A stretch of 64,000 nt of DNA from Mesorhizobium sp. Root554 (GCF_001427025.1 NZ_LMGA01000001.1:1971222-2035221), one strand, 5' to 3'; counted from the stretch's first letter, positions 50,609-59,615 are shown. Notes: generated from the letters alone by a model not told the origin. Translations and numbers: made by a program.

Positions 50609-51450
50609 CAGAACCATCCCCGCTTCTTGGCGTGTGCACGGATGGCCTGTTCCTGGGTGTCGAGAAATTCACCCCTTTGCCGGTCGGTGAAGCGCGCCCA
50701 GTTTCCCAGTGTTGACGCAAACATCTTCTCGGCGGACGTGAGCAAGCGCAGTCCGGCGGCCAGCGCCAGGGCGTCGGAAACGCTCGCCGCCTCGGGCGGT
50801 GTCGAAAAAAGCATGTCGAGGACCCTGTCCTGCAACGCCGGCGGCTGTTCCGACAGCAGCTTCAGTCCGGCCTGGTGATCTTCGAGCCAGGTTCCGCGCA
50901 ACCGCATCTTGGTTCGGACGGTCAGCTCGGTAACGATCTGGACCGCGACCTCGATGGCGCGGCGGGACAAGCCGGTGATTTCGGCGGCTTCTTGGCTAAA
51001 CGCAAAAATTTCGCTTTGGCGGGCCTTGCCGCCAGTATGCTGGTTGCCGCGCCGCCCGCCTTGTTTCGCCTCGGGGTAGAGCCGCTCGTGCGCCTCCTTC
51101 AGCGCCGCCAGATATTCTGCACGCTCAAGCTTCGTCAGGTCCTGGCGATCGAGGTTTTCGACGATCTCGATTAGCCGCCGACTGTCGGCATTGAGGGTGT
51201 CGGCCGGTATAACACGGGCGTCGATCTCGTCTTCGCCGGCGAGATCGAGAGCCGCCAGCCGCTTGGCGCCGGCGATCAGCCTGAAGCGACCGTCCGGCTG
51301 GGCCTCGACATTGATCGGTTGCAGCTGCCCGACCGCCTTCGACGTCTTTCCGATCGTTTCGATGCGCGCCGGCCGCACGGCCGACAGGCGGTCTTCCGGC
51401 ACGACGACGAGCTTGATAGCAATGCGCCGGTACGACGCGCTCGCGCTCAT
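50608..51450 (-). CDS. ParB-like nuclease-domain protein (early phage gene)
   Basis: A 280-residue protein. LVVVPEDRLSAVRPARIETIGKTSKAVGQLQPINVEAQPDGRFRLIAGAKRLAALDLAGEDEIDARVI is a ParB/Srx domain including the GAKRLAAL box. The middle has EIFAFSQEAAEITGLSRRAIEVAVQIV, a helix-turn-helix as in ParB. It lies upstream of the transposase cluster. ParB/Srx domains bind CTP or hydrolyse nucleotide; which one applies here cannot be told. Confidence 0.8.
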   Translation of the reverse strand: MSASASYRRIAIKLVVVPEDRLSAVRPARIETIGKTSKAVGQLQPINVEAQPDGRFRLIAGAKRLAALDLAGEDEIDARVIPADTLNADSRRLIEIVENLDRQDLTKLERAEYLAALKEAHERLYPEAKQGGRRGNQHTGGKARQSEIFAFSQEAAEITGLSRRAIEVAVQIVTELTVRTKMRLRGTWLEDHQAGLKLLSEQPPALQDRVLDMLFSTPPEAASVSDALALAAGLRLLTSAEKMFASTLGNWARFTDRQRGEFLDTQEQAIRAHAKKRGWF

Positions 51451-51731
51451 GGCCGCGCCCGCCCGGCGAGGATCACCACGATTAGGACCAGGGGAAATGC
51501 AAACAGCGCCGGCCAGCGGAGAACAGTGAGGAGCGCCGCGGCAACGTAAGCAAGAAGGGCCCCGCCCAGCAGCAGATTGCAGCCCACCAGAACTGAAACC
51601 AGGATCGACGCGACGAGGATAGTTGTGAGCGCGGCGGCCGAGATTACGCTCGGCACGGGCAAAGGCGCCGCCGGGTCGGGCCAGAAAGGGTTTCTGTCGG
51701 CATCGCGCCGCTTTGCGGACCGGATGGGCAT
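51447..51731 (-). CDS. small membrane protein, early region
   Basis: A 94-residue protein, MPIRSAKRRDADRNPFWPDPAAP, then VPSVISAAALTTILVASILVSVLVGCNLLLGGALLAYVAAALLTVLRWPALFAFPLVLIVVIL: a charged N terminus and three hydrophobic segments. It overlaps the ner stop (TAATG) and parB start (ATGA). Its place directly after ner suggests expression just after infection. Unknown. Confidence 0.65.
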   Translation of the reverse strand: MPIRSAKRRDADRNPFWPDPAAPLPVPSVISAAALTTILVASILVSVLVGCNLLLGGALLAYVAAALLTVLRWPALFAFPLVLIVVILAGRARP

Positions 51732-52039
51732 TAACTGCGCTCCTCATTGTCCGCCGGTGCATAAGCGTTTTGACTCGCGTCCCGACCGGGCGTTCTGCTA
51801 GGAAATGAGCGCCGTCTGCCGTTCGGCCAATAGCGGTCGGGCCACAGGTCCCGTGCCGGTATGCCGAGTGCGGTCGCAATCGCCTTCTCCGCTTTCGGGT
51901 AGGAGGAACCGAGCGCGACTGAGATATCAGAGGCGGAGACGGGCGTGCGGTCGGCGAATGCTTTCAGCGAGCCGTGCCGACGCTTGATCTCCGCGAGTAT
52001 CGCGTGGCGGTCCCATTTGGTCGCGTGCTGCTTTTGCAC
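51731..52039 (-). CDS. ner: Ner-like transcriptional regulator
   Basis: A 102-residue protein with a GTG start at 52039 preceded by AAGGA; the frame runs on upstream into the control region but that part cannot be coding. KWDRHAILAEIKRRHGSLKAFADRTPVSASDISVALGSSYPKAEKAIATALGIPARDLWPDRYWPNGRR is the Nlp/Ner HTH signature (YPKAEKAIA.ALG). Ner turns down early transcription in Mu. It diverges from the repressor gene with operators in between. Confidence 0.88.
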   Translation of the reverse strand: MQKQHATKWDRHAILAEIKRRHGSLKAFADRTPVSASDISVALGSSYPKAEKAIATALGIPARDLWPDRYWPNGRRRSFPSRTPGRDASQNAYAPADNEERS

Positions 52040-52102
52040 CGGCTCGTCCTTGACTTGAGCGGGAAGGCCGAAGGGCTGCCCCGGTCGCAAATCAGTTTGG
52101 TT

Positions 52103-52147
52103 TCCCAAATGGTCCCATTCGGGACTGAAAGTCAACCCGTTTGGGAC
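52103..52147. promoter_or_regulatory. operator cluster between ner and repressor
   Basis: Three related sites lie in the 124-bp divergent region. TCCCAAATGG (52103-52112), the palindrome GTCCCATTCGGGAC (52112-52125), and CCGTTTGGGAC (52137-52147), the last being close to the reverse complement of the first. A shared TCCCAAA/TTTGGGA core suggests they bind the repressor or Ner. Repressor promoter and early promoter should overlap here. No box can be assigned with certainty. Confidence 0.6.
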
Positions 52148-52163
52148 ATAAGGAGTGCCTGCT

Positions 52164-52763
52164 GTGGATAATGATGGAGGCGACGAGGAATGGCGCCGTC
52201 GGCTCAAGCAGGTGGTGGGCGATCATGGCGGCGCGGCAACCGTGGCGCGCCTTGCGGAGATCCCGCCGCAGACACTTAAGAACCACCTGAACGGCCGAAC
52301 CAAGAAAGCGCCTTTGGAGGACTTGAAGCGCATTGCCGAAGCCTGCGGAGTCTCCTCGATTTGGCTGGCGGCACTCGTTGCGGAAGCCCCTGTGCCCGCC
52401 GGGCTGTCGGAAGGGGATGTCGCGCCTTATCGGGGACCCGATCCGAAGCTTGAAGCCCCACATGGCGTCAACAGCATCAGGCGCGTTGTGACGAGCCGGG
52501 CATTGGACTTGGCTGGCTATCTACCTGGCGACATCGTCGACTTCCGGATGGACAGGAAGCCGAAGCCGGGGCGGCCGGTACTCGCGCAGGTTTACGACGA
52601 GGTGGGCGGCGCCGAAACGGTTCTGCGCATCTACCGCCCGCCTTTTCTCCTTGTGCACTCCAGCGACCCCGCGATCGACCCACGCCCGATACCGCTCGAC
52701 CCGAGCGACACGGTCGTCAAGATCATGGGCGTATTTGTACAGATGATCCGCGTCGCCGGTTAG
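52164..52763 (+). CDS. phage repressor, HTH plus S24-like domain without catalytic residues
   Basis: A 199-residue repressor. The HTH region is RRLKQVVGDHGGAATVARLAEIPPQTLKNHLNGRTKKAPLEDLKRIAEACGVSSIWL. The C-terminal region has the LexA/S24 fold (SRALDLAGYLPGDIVDF ... PVLAQVYDEVGGAETVLRIYRPP), but Ala stands where the catalytic Ser should be and Leu where Lys should be. It should therefore not cleave itself with RecA. GTG 52164 is best placed after AAGGAG; GTG 52155 is also possible. The gene diverges from ner. Confidence 0.82.
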   Translation: MDNDGGDEEWRRRLKQVVGDHGGAATVARLAEIPPQTLKNHLNGRTKKAPLEDLKRIAEACGVSSIWLAALVAEAPVPAGLSEGDVAPYRGPDPKLEAPHGVNSIRRVVTSRALDLAGYLPGDIVDFRMDRKPKPGRPVLAQVYDEVGGAETVLRIYRPPFLLVHSSDPAIDPRPIPLDPSDTVVKIMGVFVQMIRVAG

Positions 52764-53096
52764 CATCGCCAAGGACGGTCGGCTGTTCCCTCCTTGAGCT
52801 TTTGCCGTCCTGTGTCCGGACGTTTGAACACTTGAATTCGTGCGGCCTTACGCGTGGAGGGAACCGACGCGTGCCAGTCTTCAGCAAATTCCCACCTTTG
52901 ACGCGGAGCTGCCAGCATTTCCATGGCTTCCGCGTCCATACCGATCTCTGCTAGTGCCCCTCGGACACGACGCGCAACTTTGGTTGGCAGATTGGCCCCC
53001 GCCTAGACAGGCCGTCTGCTCTCTTGAAAGTCCCAGATCTCCGGCCGATTTTCGTGGTTTCCCGGCTATTCCCGCCTAATCCCGGCAAAGCCCTAG
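52764..53096. other. prophage left-end noncoding region
   Basis: 333 bases between the repressor stop and the L1 repeat. No convincing gene. It contains three tandem decamers at 53061-53090 (CCCGGCTATT, CCCGCCTAAT, CCCGGCAAAG), one per helical turn. Further end sites or a protein-binding array like Mu's left-end sites would be expected here. Nothing else stands out. Confidence 0.5.
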
Positions 53097-53118
53097 ATAT
53101 GCCATCCGTTCTTGCGCG
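53097..53118 (+). repeat. end repeat L1, probable MuA-type transposase site
   Basis: Read inward from the left end the unit is CGCGCAAGAACGG then ATGGCATAT. It matches the right-end units (CGCGCAA...CGG.TGGCAT) and starts five bases from the terminus, as R1 does. Confidence 0.8.
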
Positions 53119-53123
53119 TTACA

Positions 53124-53128
53124 AAATC
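53124..53128. repeat. target-site duplication, right copy (AAATC)
   Basis: AAATC directly after the CA terminus, identical to 6523-6527. It fixes the right boundary of the prophage and the point where host sequence resumes. Confidence 0.9.
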
Positions 53129-53222
53129 TCCACAATTCACACCTTTTCAGCGCAAACGTCTAAATTTTTATACGGCTTAAAAAAATCTTGCTGCCATATC
53201 TCGATTGACACATAGTGACTCG

Positions 53223-54647
53223 ATGAAGCGAGCTCTTGCCTATTTCTTCGTCGTTCTGGTTTCCATTGCCGCGATTATCGTAGTCCTGCGCGTCGGCGCT
53301 ACAATGTTGCCGCCTGAGCCAAATGCGCCTGTTGGCATTGCCACGACCACATCTCTGTGGGACGCCCTGCATCAGGCGATCGGGGTTAATCTCGGCACCC
53401 CTCTGGCGCATCTTTTCGTCCAGTTGCTGGTGATCATCGTAGCGGTCCAGTTTTTTGGACGCGTATTTACGCAACTCGGCTTTCCGTCTGTCATCGGCGA
53501 GATGATGGCCGGTGTTTTCCTCGGACCATCGCTTTTCGGCCTCCTCGCGCCCGGCGCTTTCGCATTCGTGTTTCCACCGCAGTCCCTGCCTACGCTGCAA
53601 ATGTTAGCCCAGATCGGCGTCTGTCTCTTCATGTTCGTGATCGGCATGGAGGTGAACATGACCCATCTGCGCAGCAAGGCAAGCTCCGCCGTGGCGGTTA
53701 GCCATGCAAGCATCGTCGTCCCGTTCCTGATGGGCGTGACCCTTGCGATCTTCCTTTATGCCGAGACGGCAGGACCGAAGGCCACTTTTACCAGCTACGC
53801 GTTGTTCATGGGCATATCCATGAGCATTACCGCGTTTCCCGTGCTGGCGCGCATTCTCCAGGACCGCGGGATAACCAACACACCACTGGGCAGCCTGGCG
53901 CTGACCTGCGCCGCCGTCGACGACGTCAGCGCATGGACCATCATGGCGTTCGTGGTAGCCATTTCCAGCGCCGGCGGTCTCGGCGGGGTCGTGATGACTA
54001 TCGTGCTGGTCGGCATCTTCGTCGTCATCATGATTTTCGGCGTTCGCCATTTGCTGCCACGCCTCATCGACAAGCAGGAACTCTCGGGAGGAGAGGTGTC
54101 GCACGGCACATTGGCCCTGGTTCTATGGGTTATTGTCGCCTCTGCTTTCTTTACCGAGAGCATCGGCATCCACGCGCTGTTCGGGGCCTTCCTTGCCGGC
54201 ACAATAATGCCGTCCTCCGTCTCGTTTCGAAAGCATGTCAATCATCGCCTTGAGAAGTTCAGCTCGGTTCTGCTGCTGCCGCTTTTCTTCGTGTTCACCG
54301 GCCTGAGGACCAGGGTCGACCTGCTCAACGACTGGTCGAGCGTGTTGTGGTGTCTGGTCATCATAACCGTGGCCACAGCCGGGAAACTCGGCGCCAGCAC
54401 GATCGCTGCGAAACTGACGGGAAATGGCTGGCGTGAGTCCCTGCAGATCGGCGCGCTGATGAACACGCGGGGCCTTGTCGAGCTGATTGCGCTCAATATC
54501 GGCTACGACATGGGAATCCTGTCGCCACGCATCTTCACCATGCTTGTCATCATGGCGCTTACGACAACCATCATGACCGGCCCGCTCCTGACACTGTTCG
54601 GCGAAACATCCCACCGCAAATTGGGCCAGGCGCAACCGTCACGCTAG
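53223..54647 (+). CDS. CPA2-family cation/proton antiporter
   Basis: A 474-residue membrane protein with about 12 hydrophobic segments. [42 protein letters not shown] and [22 protein letters not shown] are core helices of the KefB/NapA type; the last two hold the unwound and Asp-containing transport helices (AVDD). [16 protein letters not shown] is the conserved late segment. No cytosolic TrkA-N domain is present, so it is a short form. Start ATG 53223 (TTG at 53205 possible); the ribosome site is weak. The prophage end lies 100 bp upstream, so its promoter may be altered. Confidence 0.88.
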   Translation: MKRALAYFFVVLVSIAAIIVVLRVGATMLPPEPNAPVGIATTTSLWDALHQAIGVNLGTPLAHLFVQLLVIIVAVQFFGRVFTQLGFPSVIGEMMAGVFLGPSLFGLLAPGAFAFVFPPQSLPTLQMLAQIGVCLFMFVIGMEVNMTHLRSKASSAVAVSHASIVVPFLMGVTLAIFLYAETAGPKATFTSYALFMGISMSITAFPVLARILQDRGITNTPLGSLALTCAAVDDVSAWTIMAFVVAISSAGGLGGVVMTIVLVGIFVVIMIFGVRHLLPRLIDKQELSGGEVSHGTLALVLWVIVASAFFTESIGIHALFGAFLAGTIMPSSVSFRKHVNHRLEKFSSVLLLPLFFVFTGLRTRVDLLNDWSSVLWCLVIITVATAGKLGASTIAAKLTGNGWRESLQIGALMNTRGLVELIALNIGYDMGILSPRIFTMLVIMALTTTIMTGPLLTLFGETSHRKLGQAQPSR

Positions 54648-54795
54648 CGGCGCGCCGAGAGGGCCGGACCGGTCTTCTTCCCGATGATGAGCCGTCCTGC
54701 CCTGTCAATGCCGGGCAAGAGAGCCTATATAGGGGAAATGGGCCGCTTCGGGCCGCCCTCTCGCCCCAAATATCAACAAAAACAAAGGAAGACCA

Positions 54796-55068
54796 TTGCA
54801 GGTATTGGTACGTGACAACAACGTCGAACAGGCCATCAGGGTCCTGAAAAAGAAATTGCAGCGCGAAGGCGTCTTTCGGGAAATGAAGGCCCGGCGCGCT
54901 TACGAAAAGCCCTCCGAGCGGCGTGGCCGCGAAAAGGCAGAGGCGGTGCGCAGAACGCGCAAGGCAGCGCGCAAGCTGGCAATTCGCGAAGGCCTCATCG
55001 CCGCGCCGGTCAAGAAGCCGCGCCCGGCTTCGCCGCGCAGTGCCGCAGGCACCGGCCAGGCAAGTTGA
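54796..55068 (+). CDS. rpsU: 30S ribosomal protein S21
   Basis: A 90-residue protein, [62 protein letters not shown], the S21 pattern throughout, with an extended Pro/Ala-rich tail common in rhizobia. The start is TTG, with AAGGA upstream. It is a separate transcription unit (148 bp gap before, 280 bp after). Confidence 0.92.
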   Translation: MQVLVRDNNVEQAIRVLKKKLQREGVFREMKARRAYEKPSERRGREKAEAVRRTRKAARKLAIREGLIAAPVKKPRPASPRSAAGTGQAS

Positions 55069-55348
55069 TTTTTTCAAGAATTTGACTGCTTGAAGCGCCG
55101 CCCGCCAACGGGTTGTTCCAATGGTGGACGGCGCGCCTGGGATATGTGCTCCTTCTCACAGGGCACATCTTCGCTCATCTGATGACGGGGATGCCACGCG
55201 ATTCCGCACGTCGCCAGGCCATGGCAGGAACCCGATCGTTTCCTTTTCCTTCCATCCCGTTTCTTCCGTCTTTCATTCCCCAGATGCGCCTCTTATATTC
55301 GCGGCTGCTCGCGACACGCGATCGCATGCCGAAGCAGGAGGGCTCCCT

Positions 55349-56440
55349 ATGGCGACATTGCAGAATTTCGATGCCGAAATTGCCAGAACGAAGCAGGTCG
55401 TCGAGGAGATGCGCTCCAAGATCGAACAGTCTGGAACCGTGCTGGACACGCTGGCCCAGGCCGACAAGAAGATCGGCGACGCCAATTTCGATATCGAGAA
55501 TGCCCGCATCGACGACGTGCTCAAGCAGCAGAAGGTGATGGAAGGCAATATCGCCGATCTCATCATCGGGCTGGAAGACGCCACCAACGTCTTCGGCGCC
55601 GAATTCGAAAGCATGAAGAACTATACGGGCTGGGAAAACTTCATTGGCATGTTTTCCAAACAGCGGCAGCAGCGCATGCGCACCGACCGCGTCCGCAACA
55701 TGTCGCTTGCCGGCAATCTGCAGGAGCTGCTGACCAAGTCCGACACCATCGTCGGCATCCTGAAGGCGCAGAAGGATGTACTCGACCAGCGCTACAAGAC
55801 CTCCGAGGCGAGCCTTTCGCAGGTGATCGAGCGTCGCAAGACGACGATGGCCAATCTGGAAACGGTGCAGAAGCGCATCGTCGAGCTCAACCCCCTGCTG
55901 CTCGACATCGAGAACAAGATCGCCTCATCGACCAACCAGAAGGAGCGCACCCAGCTTGAGGGCGAGCGCACCAAGATGGCGACCGAGTACAACGAGAAGC
56001 AGGCCAAGGAGCAGGAGCTGCTGGCCGAAAGCCAGACGCTGGAGCGCTACACCTCCATGTTCCAGACCTTCGTGGATTCGCTCAACAACCAGATCGCCGC
56101 GCAGGCGACACTGATCAACAAGCTGACCATCGATACCGAGCAGCGCATCGTGCTCTACAAGGCGCTGGAAGACTCGCTGAAGACGGCGGCGCAGCAGGAT
56201 GTCGCCCACAAGATCAACACGCTTGGCAGCCAGGTCGACAACACGGCGGAGGAAACCATGGCCGGCATCGGCGCGGCGGCGCAGAAGCACATCGGCGACC
56301 TGCTTGAAATGCACGAGAAGAACATGGTTGCCACCGCCGACATCCAGCGCCGCAAGAAGCTGGCCGACGACGCTTTCGCCCGGCGCTTCGACGACGTGCT
56401 GAAGAAGCACAACTCCGCCAACTACGTGCAGCCGTCGTAA
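55349..56440 (+). CDS. coiled-coil protein, first gene of a conserved operon
   Basis: A 363-residue all-helical protein: MATLQNFDAEIARTKQVVEEMRSKIEQSGTVLDTLAQADKKIGDANFDIENARIDDVLKQQ ... AEETMAGIGAAAQKHIGDLLEMHEKNMVATADIQRRKKLADDAFARRFDDVLKKHNSANYV. The pattern slightly resembles TelA/KlaA-type toxic-anion resistance proteins but no motif settles it. AGGAGG precedes ATG 55349. It begins a five-gene unit (to 62539) with an AAA+ ATPase and a membrane protein. Confidence 0.65.
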   Translation: MATLQNFDAEIARTKQVVEEMRSKIEQSGTVLDTLAQADKKIGDANFDIENARIDDVLKQQKVMEGNIADLIIGLEDATNVFGAEFESMKNYTGWENFIGMFSKQRQQRMRTDRVRNMSLAGNLQELLTKSDTIVGILKAQKDVLDQRYKTSEASLSQVIERRKTTMANLETVQKRIVELNPLLLDIENKIASSTNQKERTQLEGERTKMATEYNEKQAKEQELLAESQTLERYTSMFQTFVDSLNNQIAAQATLINKLTIDTEQRIVLYKALEDSLKTAAQQDVAHKINTLGSQVDNTAEETMAGIGAAAQKHIGDLLEMHEKNMVATADIQRRKKLADDAFARRFDDVLKKHNSANYVQPS

Positions 56441-56481
56441 GCTGATGCAGGGCACGCTCGCGTGTTGCGAGGTGGGATCGC

Positions 56482-57630
56482 ATGACCGCTGAGACCGATG
56501 CGGCCGACCGCTACTTCGCCGCCATCTCGTCCGCCTTGAGCGGACTTGAAGTGTTCATGCGCGACGACCGTTCGCCGCTCTACAGGCATGGCATCGTCGC
56601 CCGGATCGTCGCCGAATACATCGCCCGCTTGGAGACGTCCTTTTCCTGCTGGCGCAACCGTCTCGGCTTCACGGATGCGTTCCGGATTTCGCGGGCGGAA
56701 TCCGGCTTTCCGGTCTTCCAGACCCTGCTCGAACTCGAAAACGACCGCCGCCAGGCGGATGCCCGGCTGACCAACATCCCGCTGCCGGGCGAACTGCGGG
56801 AGGAAATGGCCGACTTCATCCTGCGCCACAAGGAGTTTCCGCGCGCGCTGCAGAAGTCGATGGCCGAACGGCTCTATCTGGAGGACGTCAAGGGCGAGCA
56901 GACTTTCGGCCCTTTCACCCTGGCGCAGACCGCCAAGGTGTCCGTCAATCCGAAGACCGGCCGGCCTTATTATCTCGTTCACTGGGCGAGCTTCGATGGC
57001 ACGGCAAACCTGCCGCTGGTCTATATGGTGACGGTGGAGGATTCCAGCGAAGCCATGATCGCCCAGCTCGTCGATGGCGATACAGGTAAACTCAGGGAAC
57101 ACATCGACATTCCCCTCCCCGTCGATGGGCTGCTGAACCCGGAACTGGCCCACCGCTTCGACGATTTCACCGAGAAGAACTCCGCCTATTCGCTGGCGCC
57201 GATGACCATTGCCGTCAATCTCGACCGCGATTTCGAAACACTGCATCCCAAGCAGTTGCGACGCGTGGTGCTGGGGCCTTTCTACACCGCCGGCATCACC
57301 GACAACAATTCGACGGTCACGGAAATCCTGGCCAAGGTGCGCAAGCCGGAGAATGCCTGGCTGCTGACCTGGACCATCCAGGAGGTCTATTCCAAGGGCG
57401 AAAAGCCCGGCCGGCGCGGCCTGTTTTCCAGCGAGAAAACCACGCAGGAATTCTACATCAACACCGACGACCTCGAAGCCACCCGCCAGGGCGTGTCGAG
57501 CTATGAGAACCATGCCCTGGTGCCGCACGAGGCCTACCAGGCGCTCTACGCCGCCGGCGAAGTGCAGAAGATTTTCGCGGGCTACAAGGTGCATATCCTG
57601 TCGAACGGACAGGTAATCAGCGATGTGTGA
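56482..57630 (+). CDS. hypothetical protein, second gene of the AAA+ operon
   Basis: A 382-residue soluble protein, MTAETDAADRYFAAISSALSGLEVFMRDDRSPLYRHGIVARIVAEYIARLETSFSCWRNRLGF..., with a helical first half and a mixed second half (YYLVHWASFDGTANLPLVYMVTVEDSSEAM; LRRVVLGPFYTAGITDNNSTVTEIL). No signal peptide. I do not recognise a family. It sits 41 bases after the coiled-coil gene and 18 bases before the AAA+ gene, so it is part of one operon. Confidence 0.65.
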   Translation: MTAETDAADRYFAAISSALSGLEVFMRDDRSPLYRHGIVARIVAEYIARLETSFSCWRNRLGFTDAFRISRAESGFPVFQTLLELENDRRQADARLTNIPLPGELREEMADFILRHKEFPRALQKSMAERLYLEDVKGEQTFGPFTLAQTAKVSVNPKTGRPYYLVHWASFDGTANLPLVYMVTVEDSSEAMIAQLVDGDTGKLREHIDIPLPVDGLLNPELAHRFDDFTEKNSAYSLAPMTIAVNLDRDFETLHPKQLRRVVLGPFYTAGITDNNSTVTEILAKVRKPENAWLLTWTIQEVYSKGEKPGRRGLFSSEKTTQEFYINTDDLEATRQGVSSYENHALVPHEAYQALYAAGEVQKIFAGYKVHILSNGQVISDV

Positions 57631-57648
57631 GATCAGCGAGGGCAATAG

Positions 57649-59556
57649 ATGGACACCGGCCTGACCACCATTTCCGAAGCGGCGATCGAAAAGCATCGCG
57701 CCACCGCGCAGAGCTTCGTCACCCGCGTCGTCGTGATGGAAGACCCGACGCGGGAATCCGGTACGGCGCTCGCCGGCACCAACCGCCGCTTCGTCTCCAC
57801 CGTTTCCGTTGGCTCGGTCCGCCGCACCCGCGAGGTCGAACTGGCCAAGACGGTGCAGGCCGTCCATCCGGACGACCAGTTGCTGACCATTCCGCAACAC
57901 ACGCTGCTCTATCGCGCCCGTCGCGGCGCGCAGATCGCGCTGGCCATCGCCGATACCTTCGCCGAAGGCACCGATCTCGAAAGCCTGCAGGCGAAAAACG
58001 CCCGCGCTCCGCTTGAAGGCGACGAAGCGGCCGCGTTCAAGAAACTCCTGTCCGCTTCGGCCTATGTCGCGGCGTTTTCCTTCGCCTCCTACCTGTTCCA
58101 ACTCATCGATTCCGACGGTGAGGCACCCAATGATGTCGCCGAACCGGACTTCCTGTTCGATACGCCGCAGGACGCTGTGAAATCGCTGGTCGCCGGCCTC
58201 GACACTGCGCTCGCCGGCGCCAGGGACGACGCCGACCTGATGTTGCGGTCCCGCGCCTTCGCCCGCGTTGCCGTCGATGGCCTGCTGCAGCGCAGGGGCC
58301 GCTTCGACGGACTGGGCAGTTTCGAGAACACCCACATCCGCATCGACGCGGACGATTTCACCCTCGACGGTTTCGACGTTGCGCCGGGCAAGAAATCGAA
58401 GCCGCTGGTGATGACCTTCAAGAAGCCCGAAGAGGTCGTCGGCAACCACATCGCCAAGTACCAGTCGGTCAAGCTCGCCAAGATGCTGATGGCCTACGAT
58501 TTCGACAAGCAGTTGAACCCGTTCGTGGAACTGGGCGGCTTCCTGTTCACCTTCATCGGCGACGGCGCGCCGGGTACCGGCAAGACGACGCTGATCCAGA
58601 TGATCGCCGGACTGCTCGACAATTACTGCAAGGTCGCCGGCTACCAGTTCGTCTACGAGAATTTCGGCGTCGACCAGATTTCATCCTATCAGGGCAAGTC
58701 CGGTCAGAACTGCCGGCAATTCATCACCGATGTGCTCAACCCGCGCGCCATCGGTTTCGGCACCATCGACGACATCGACCAAGTGGCCGCCAAGCGTTCC
58801 GATGACCGCGCATCCGCTGGCCAGCAGGAAATCACCGGCGTGCTGATGGACGCCTTCGCCGGCGCTTCCACCGTGGTGCGCGGCAATTGCTCCTTCGGCA
58901 TGTTTTCGAACTATCCCGAAAACGTCGACGATGCGTTGCGCCAGCGCGCCGGAGCGCGATGGCTGGTCGACGGGCCGCAGACGCGCGACGACTACATCGA
59001 CATCTTCGTCCTGCTTGCCGGCAAGAACCACAAGATCCCGCTTGGCCAACATCAGCTCTATGCGGCGCAGGAAATCCAGCGCGCCATCGCCGAGGCTTAC
59101 GAGGAGCACGAGAAGCCGCAGGAAGACGGGCTGATGAACGTCTACGACCGGTTCATGAAGGAAAGCGGCGAGCCGAAGACGCTGGCCGATGTCGGCACCT
59201 ACCTGCACATGATCAAGGAGGCGGAGCCGCGCTTCACCGGCCGCGCCATCAAGAACGTCACCGACGCCATCAAGATGCGCGCCATGGACATCGAGCTTCC
59301 CGACGAATGGTTCGAAAAGCCGGAAGCCTTCATGCACAAGAGCTACGACGAGAAGAAAGCGATGGTCGAGGAACTGCGCAGGCCGTTCTCGATGGACATG
59401 GTCATGCAGGAAATCAACCGCTACGCCGACAGCGAATTCCGCTACTCCGACAAGTCCGACGACTCCGCCGTCGAGAAGCTGCTGCGCGACGCCCGCCTGC
59501 GCGAACGCGCGGCAAGGGAGATGGCGGAATTGCAGAAGAAGGGGCTGTGGAGTTGA
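57649..59556 (+). CDS. AAA+ ATPase of the conserved operon
   Basis: A 635-residue protein with a ~300-residue N-terminal domain of its own, then an AAA+ module: FTFIGDGAPGTGKTTLIQMIAGLL (Walker A), AIGFGTIDDIDQVAAKRSDD (Walker B, GTIDDID), and NCSFGMFSNYPENVDDALRQRAGARWLVDGP with an arginine-finger-like RQRAGAR. The C-terminal helical part contains TGRAIKNVTDAIKMRAMDIELPDEWFEKP. It is probably a remodelling ATPase for a membrane complex with its operon neighbours. Substrate unknown. Confidence 0.8.
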   Translation: MDTGLTTISEAAIEKHRATAQSFVTRVVVMEDPTRESGTALAGTNRRFVSTVSVGSVRRTREVELAKTVQAVHPDDQLLTIPQHTLLYRARRGAQIALAIADTFAEGTDLESLQAKNARAPLEGDEAAAFKKLLSASAYVAAFSFASYLFQLIDSDGEAPNDVAEPDFLFDTPQDAVKSLVAGLDTALAGARDDADLMLRSRAFARVAVDGLLQRRGRFDGLGSFENTHIRIDADDFTLDGFDVAPGKKSKPLVMTFKKPEEVVGNHIAKYQSVKLAKMLMAYDFDKQLNPFVELGGFLFTFIGDGAPGTGKTTLIQMIAGLLDNYCKVAGYQFVYENFGVDQISSYQGKSGQNCRQFITDVLNPRAIGFGTIDDIDQVAAKRSDDRASAGQQEITGVLMDAFAGASTVVRGNCSFGMFSNYPENVDDALRQRAGARWLVDGPQTRDDYIDIFVLLAGKNHKIPLGQHQLYAAQEIQRAIAEAYEEHEKPQEDGLMNVYDRFMKESGEPKTLADVGTYLHMIKEAEPRFTGRAIKNVTDAIKMRAMDIELPDEWFEKPEAFMHKSYDEKKAMVEELRRPFSMDMVMQEINRYADSEFRYSDKSDDSAVEKLLRDARLRERAAREMAELQKKGLWS

Positions 59557-59560
59557 TCTT

Positions 59561-59611
59561 CCTTCTCCCCGTTTACGGGGAGAAGGTGCCCGAAGGGCGG
59601 ATGAGGGGCGG
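59561..59611 (+). repeat. 51-bp inverted repeat, left copy
   Basis: Contains a perfect 12-bp palindromic arm pair around TT (59561-59586), then a GC-rich tail to 59611. Directly after the AAA+ stop, it could act as transcriptional terminator or as an mRNA-stabilising hairpin. Confidence 0.8.
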
Positions 59612-59615
59612 CGGT

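Larger units (their letters stand above)
6528..53123 (-). mobile_element. complete Mu-like transposable prophage (46,596 bp)
   Basis: The element begins TGTAGCGCGCAA at 6528 and ends TTGCGCGTTACA at 53123: inverted termini agreeing at 11 of 12 positions and of the TG...CA form used by DDE phage transposases. A perfect AAATC duplication flanks it. Contents are in Mu order, read right to left: repressor, Ner, MuA, MuB, GemA, Mor, lysis, terminase, portal, head, then lambda/GTA-type tail, and com plus a DNA modification gene at the right end. All essential modules have intact frames, so it may be functional. No tyrosine or serine integrase is present. Accessory blocks lie at 6.6-8.4 kb and 26.2-33.9 kb. 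Confidence 0.95.

Noticed and set aside
53061..53090. Short direct repeats considered as a CRISPR array
   Set aside because: Units are 10 bp without spacers and lie in the phage end region; no cas genes in the window.
6528..53123. Search for a tyrosine or serine integrase
   Set aside because: None of the supported genes has such motifs; the MuA-type transposase and the 5-bp duplication explain integration.
54703..54780. GC-rich inverted sequence upstream of rpsU considered as a terminator
   Set aside because: The stem is imperfect and has no T-run; I cannot separate it from chance in GC-rich DNA.
56422..58449. 675-codon minus-strand open frame across the AAA+ operon
   Set aside because: Three sense genes with good starts and short gaps explain this region; the antisense frame lacks any recognisable fold.
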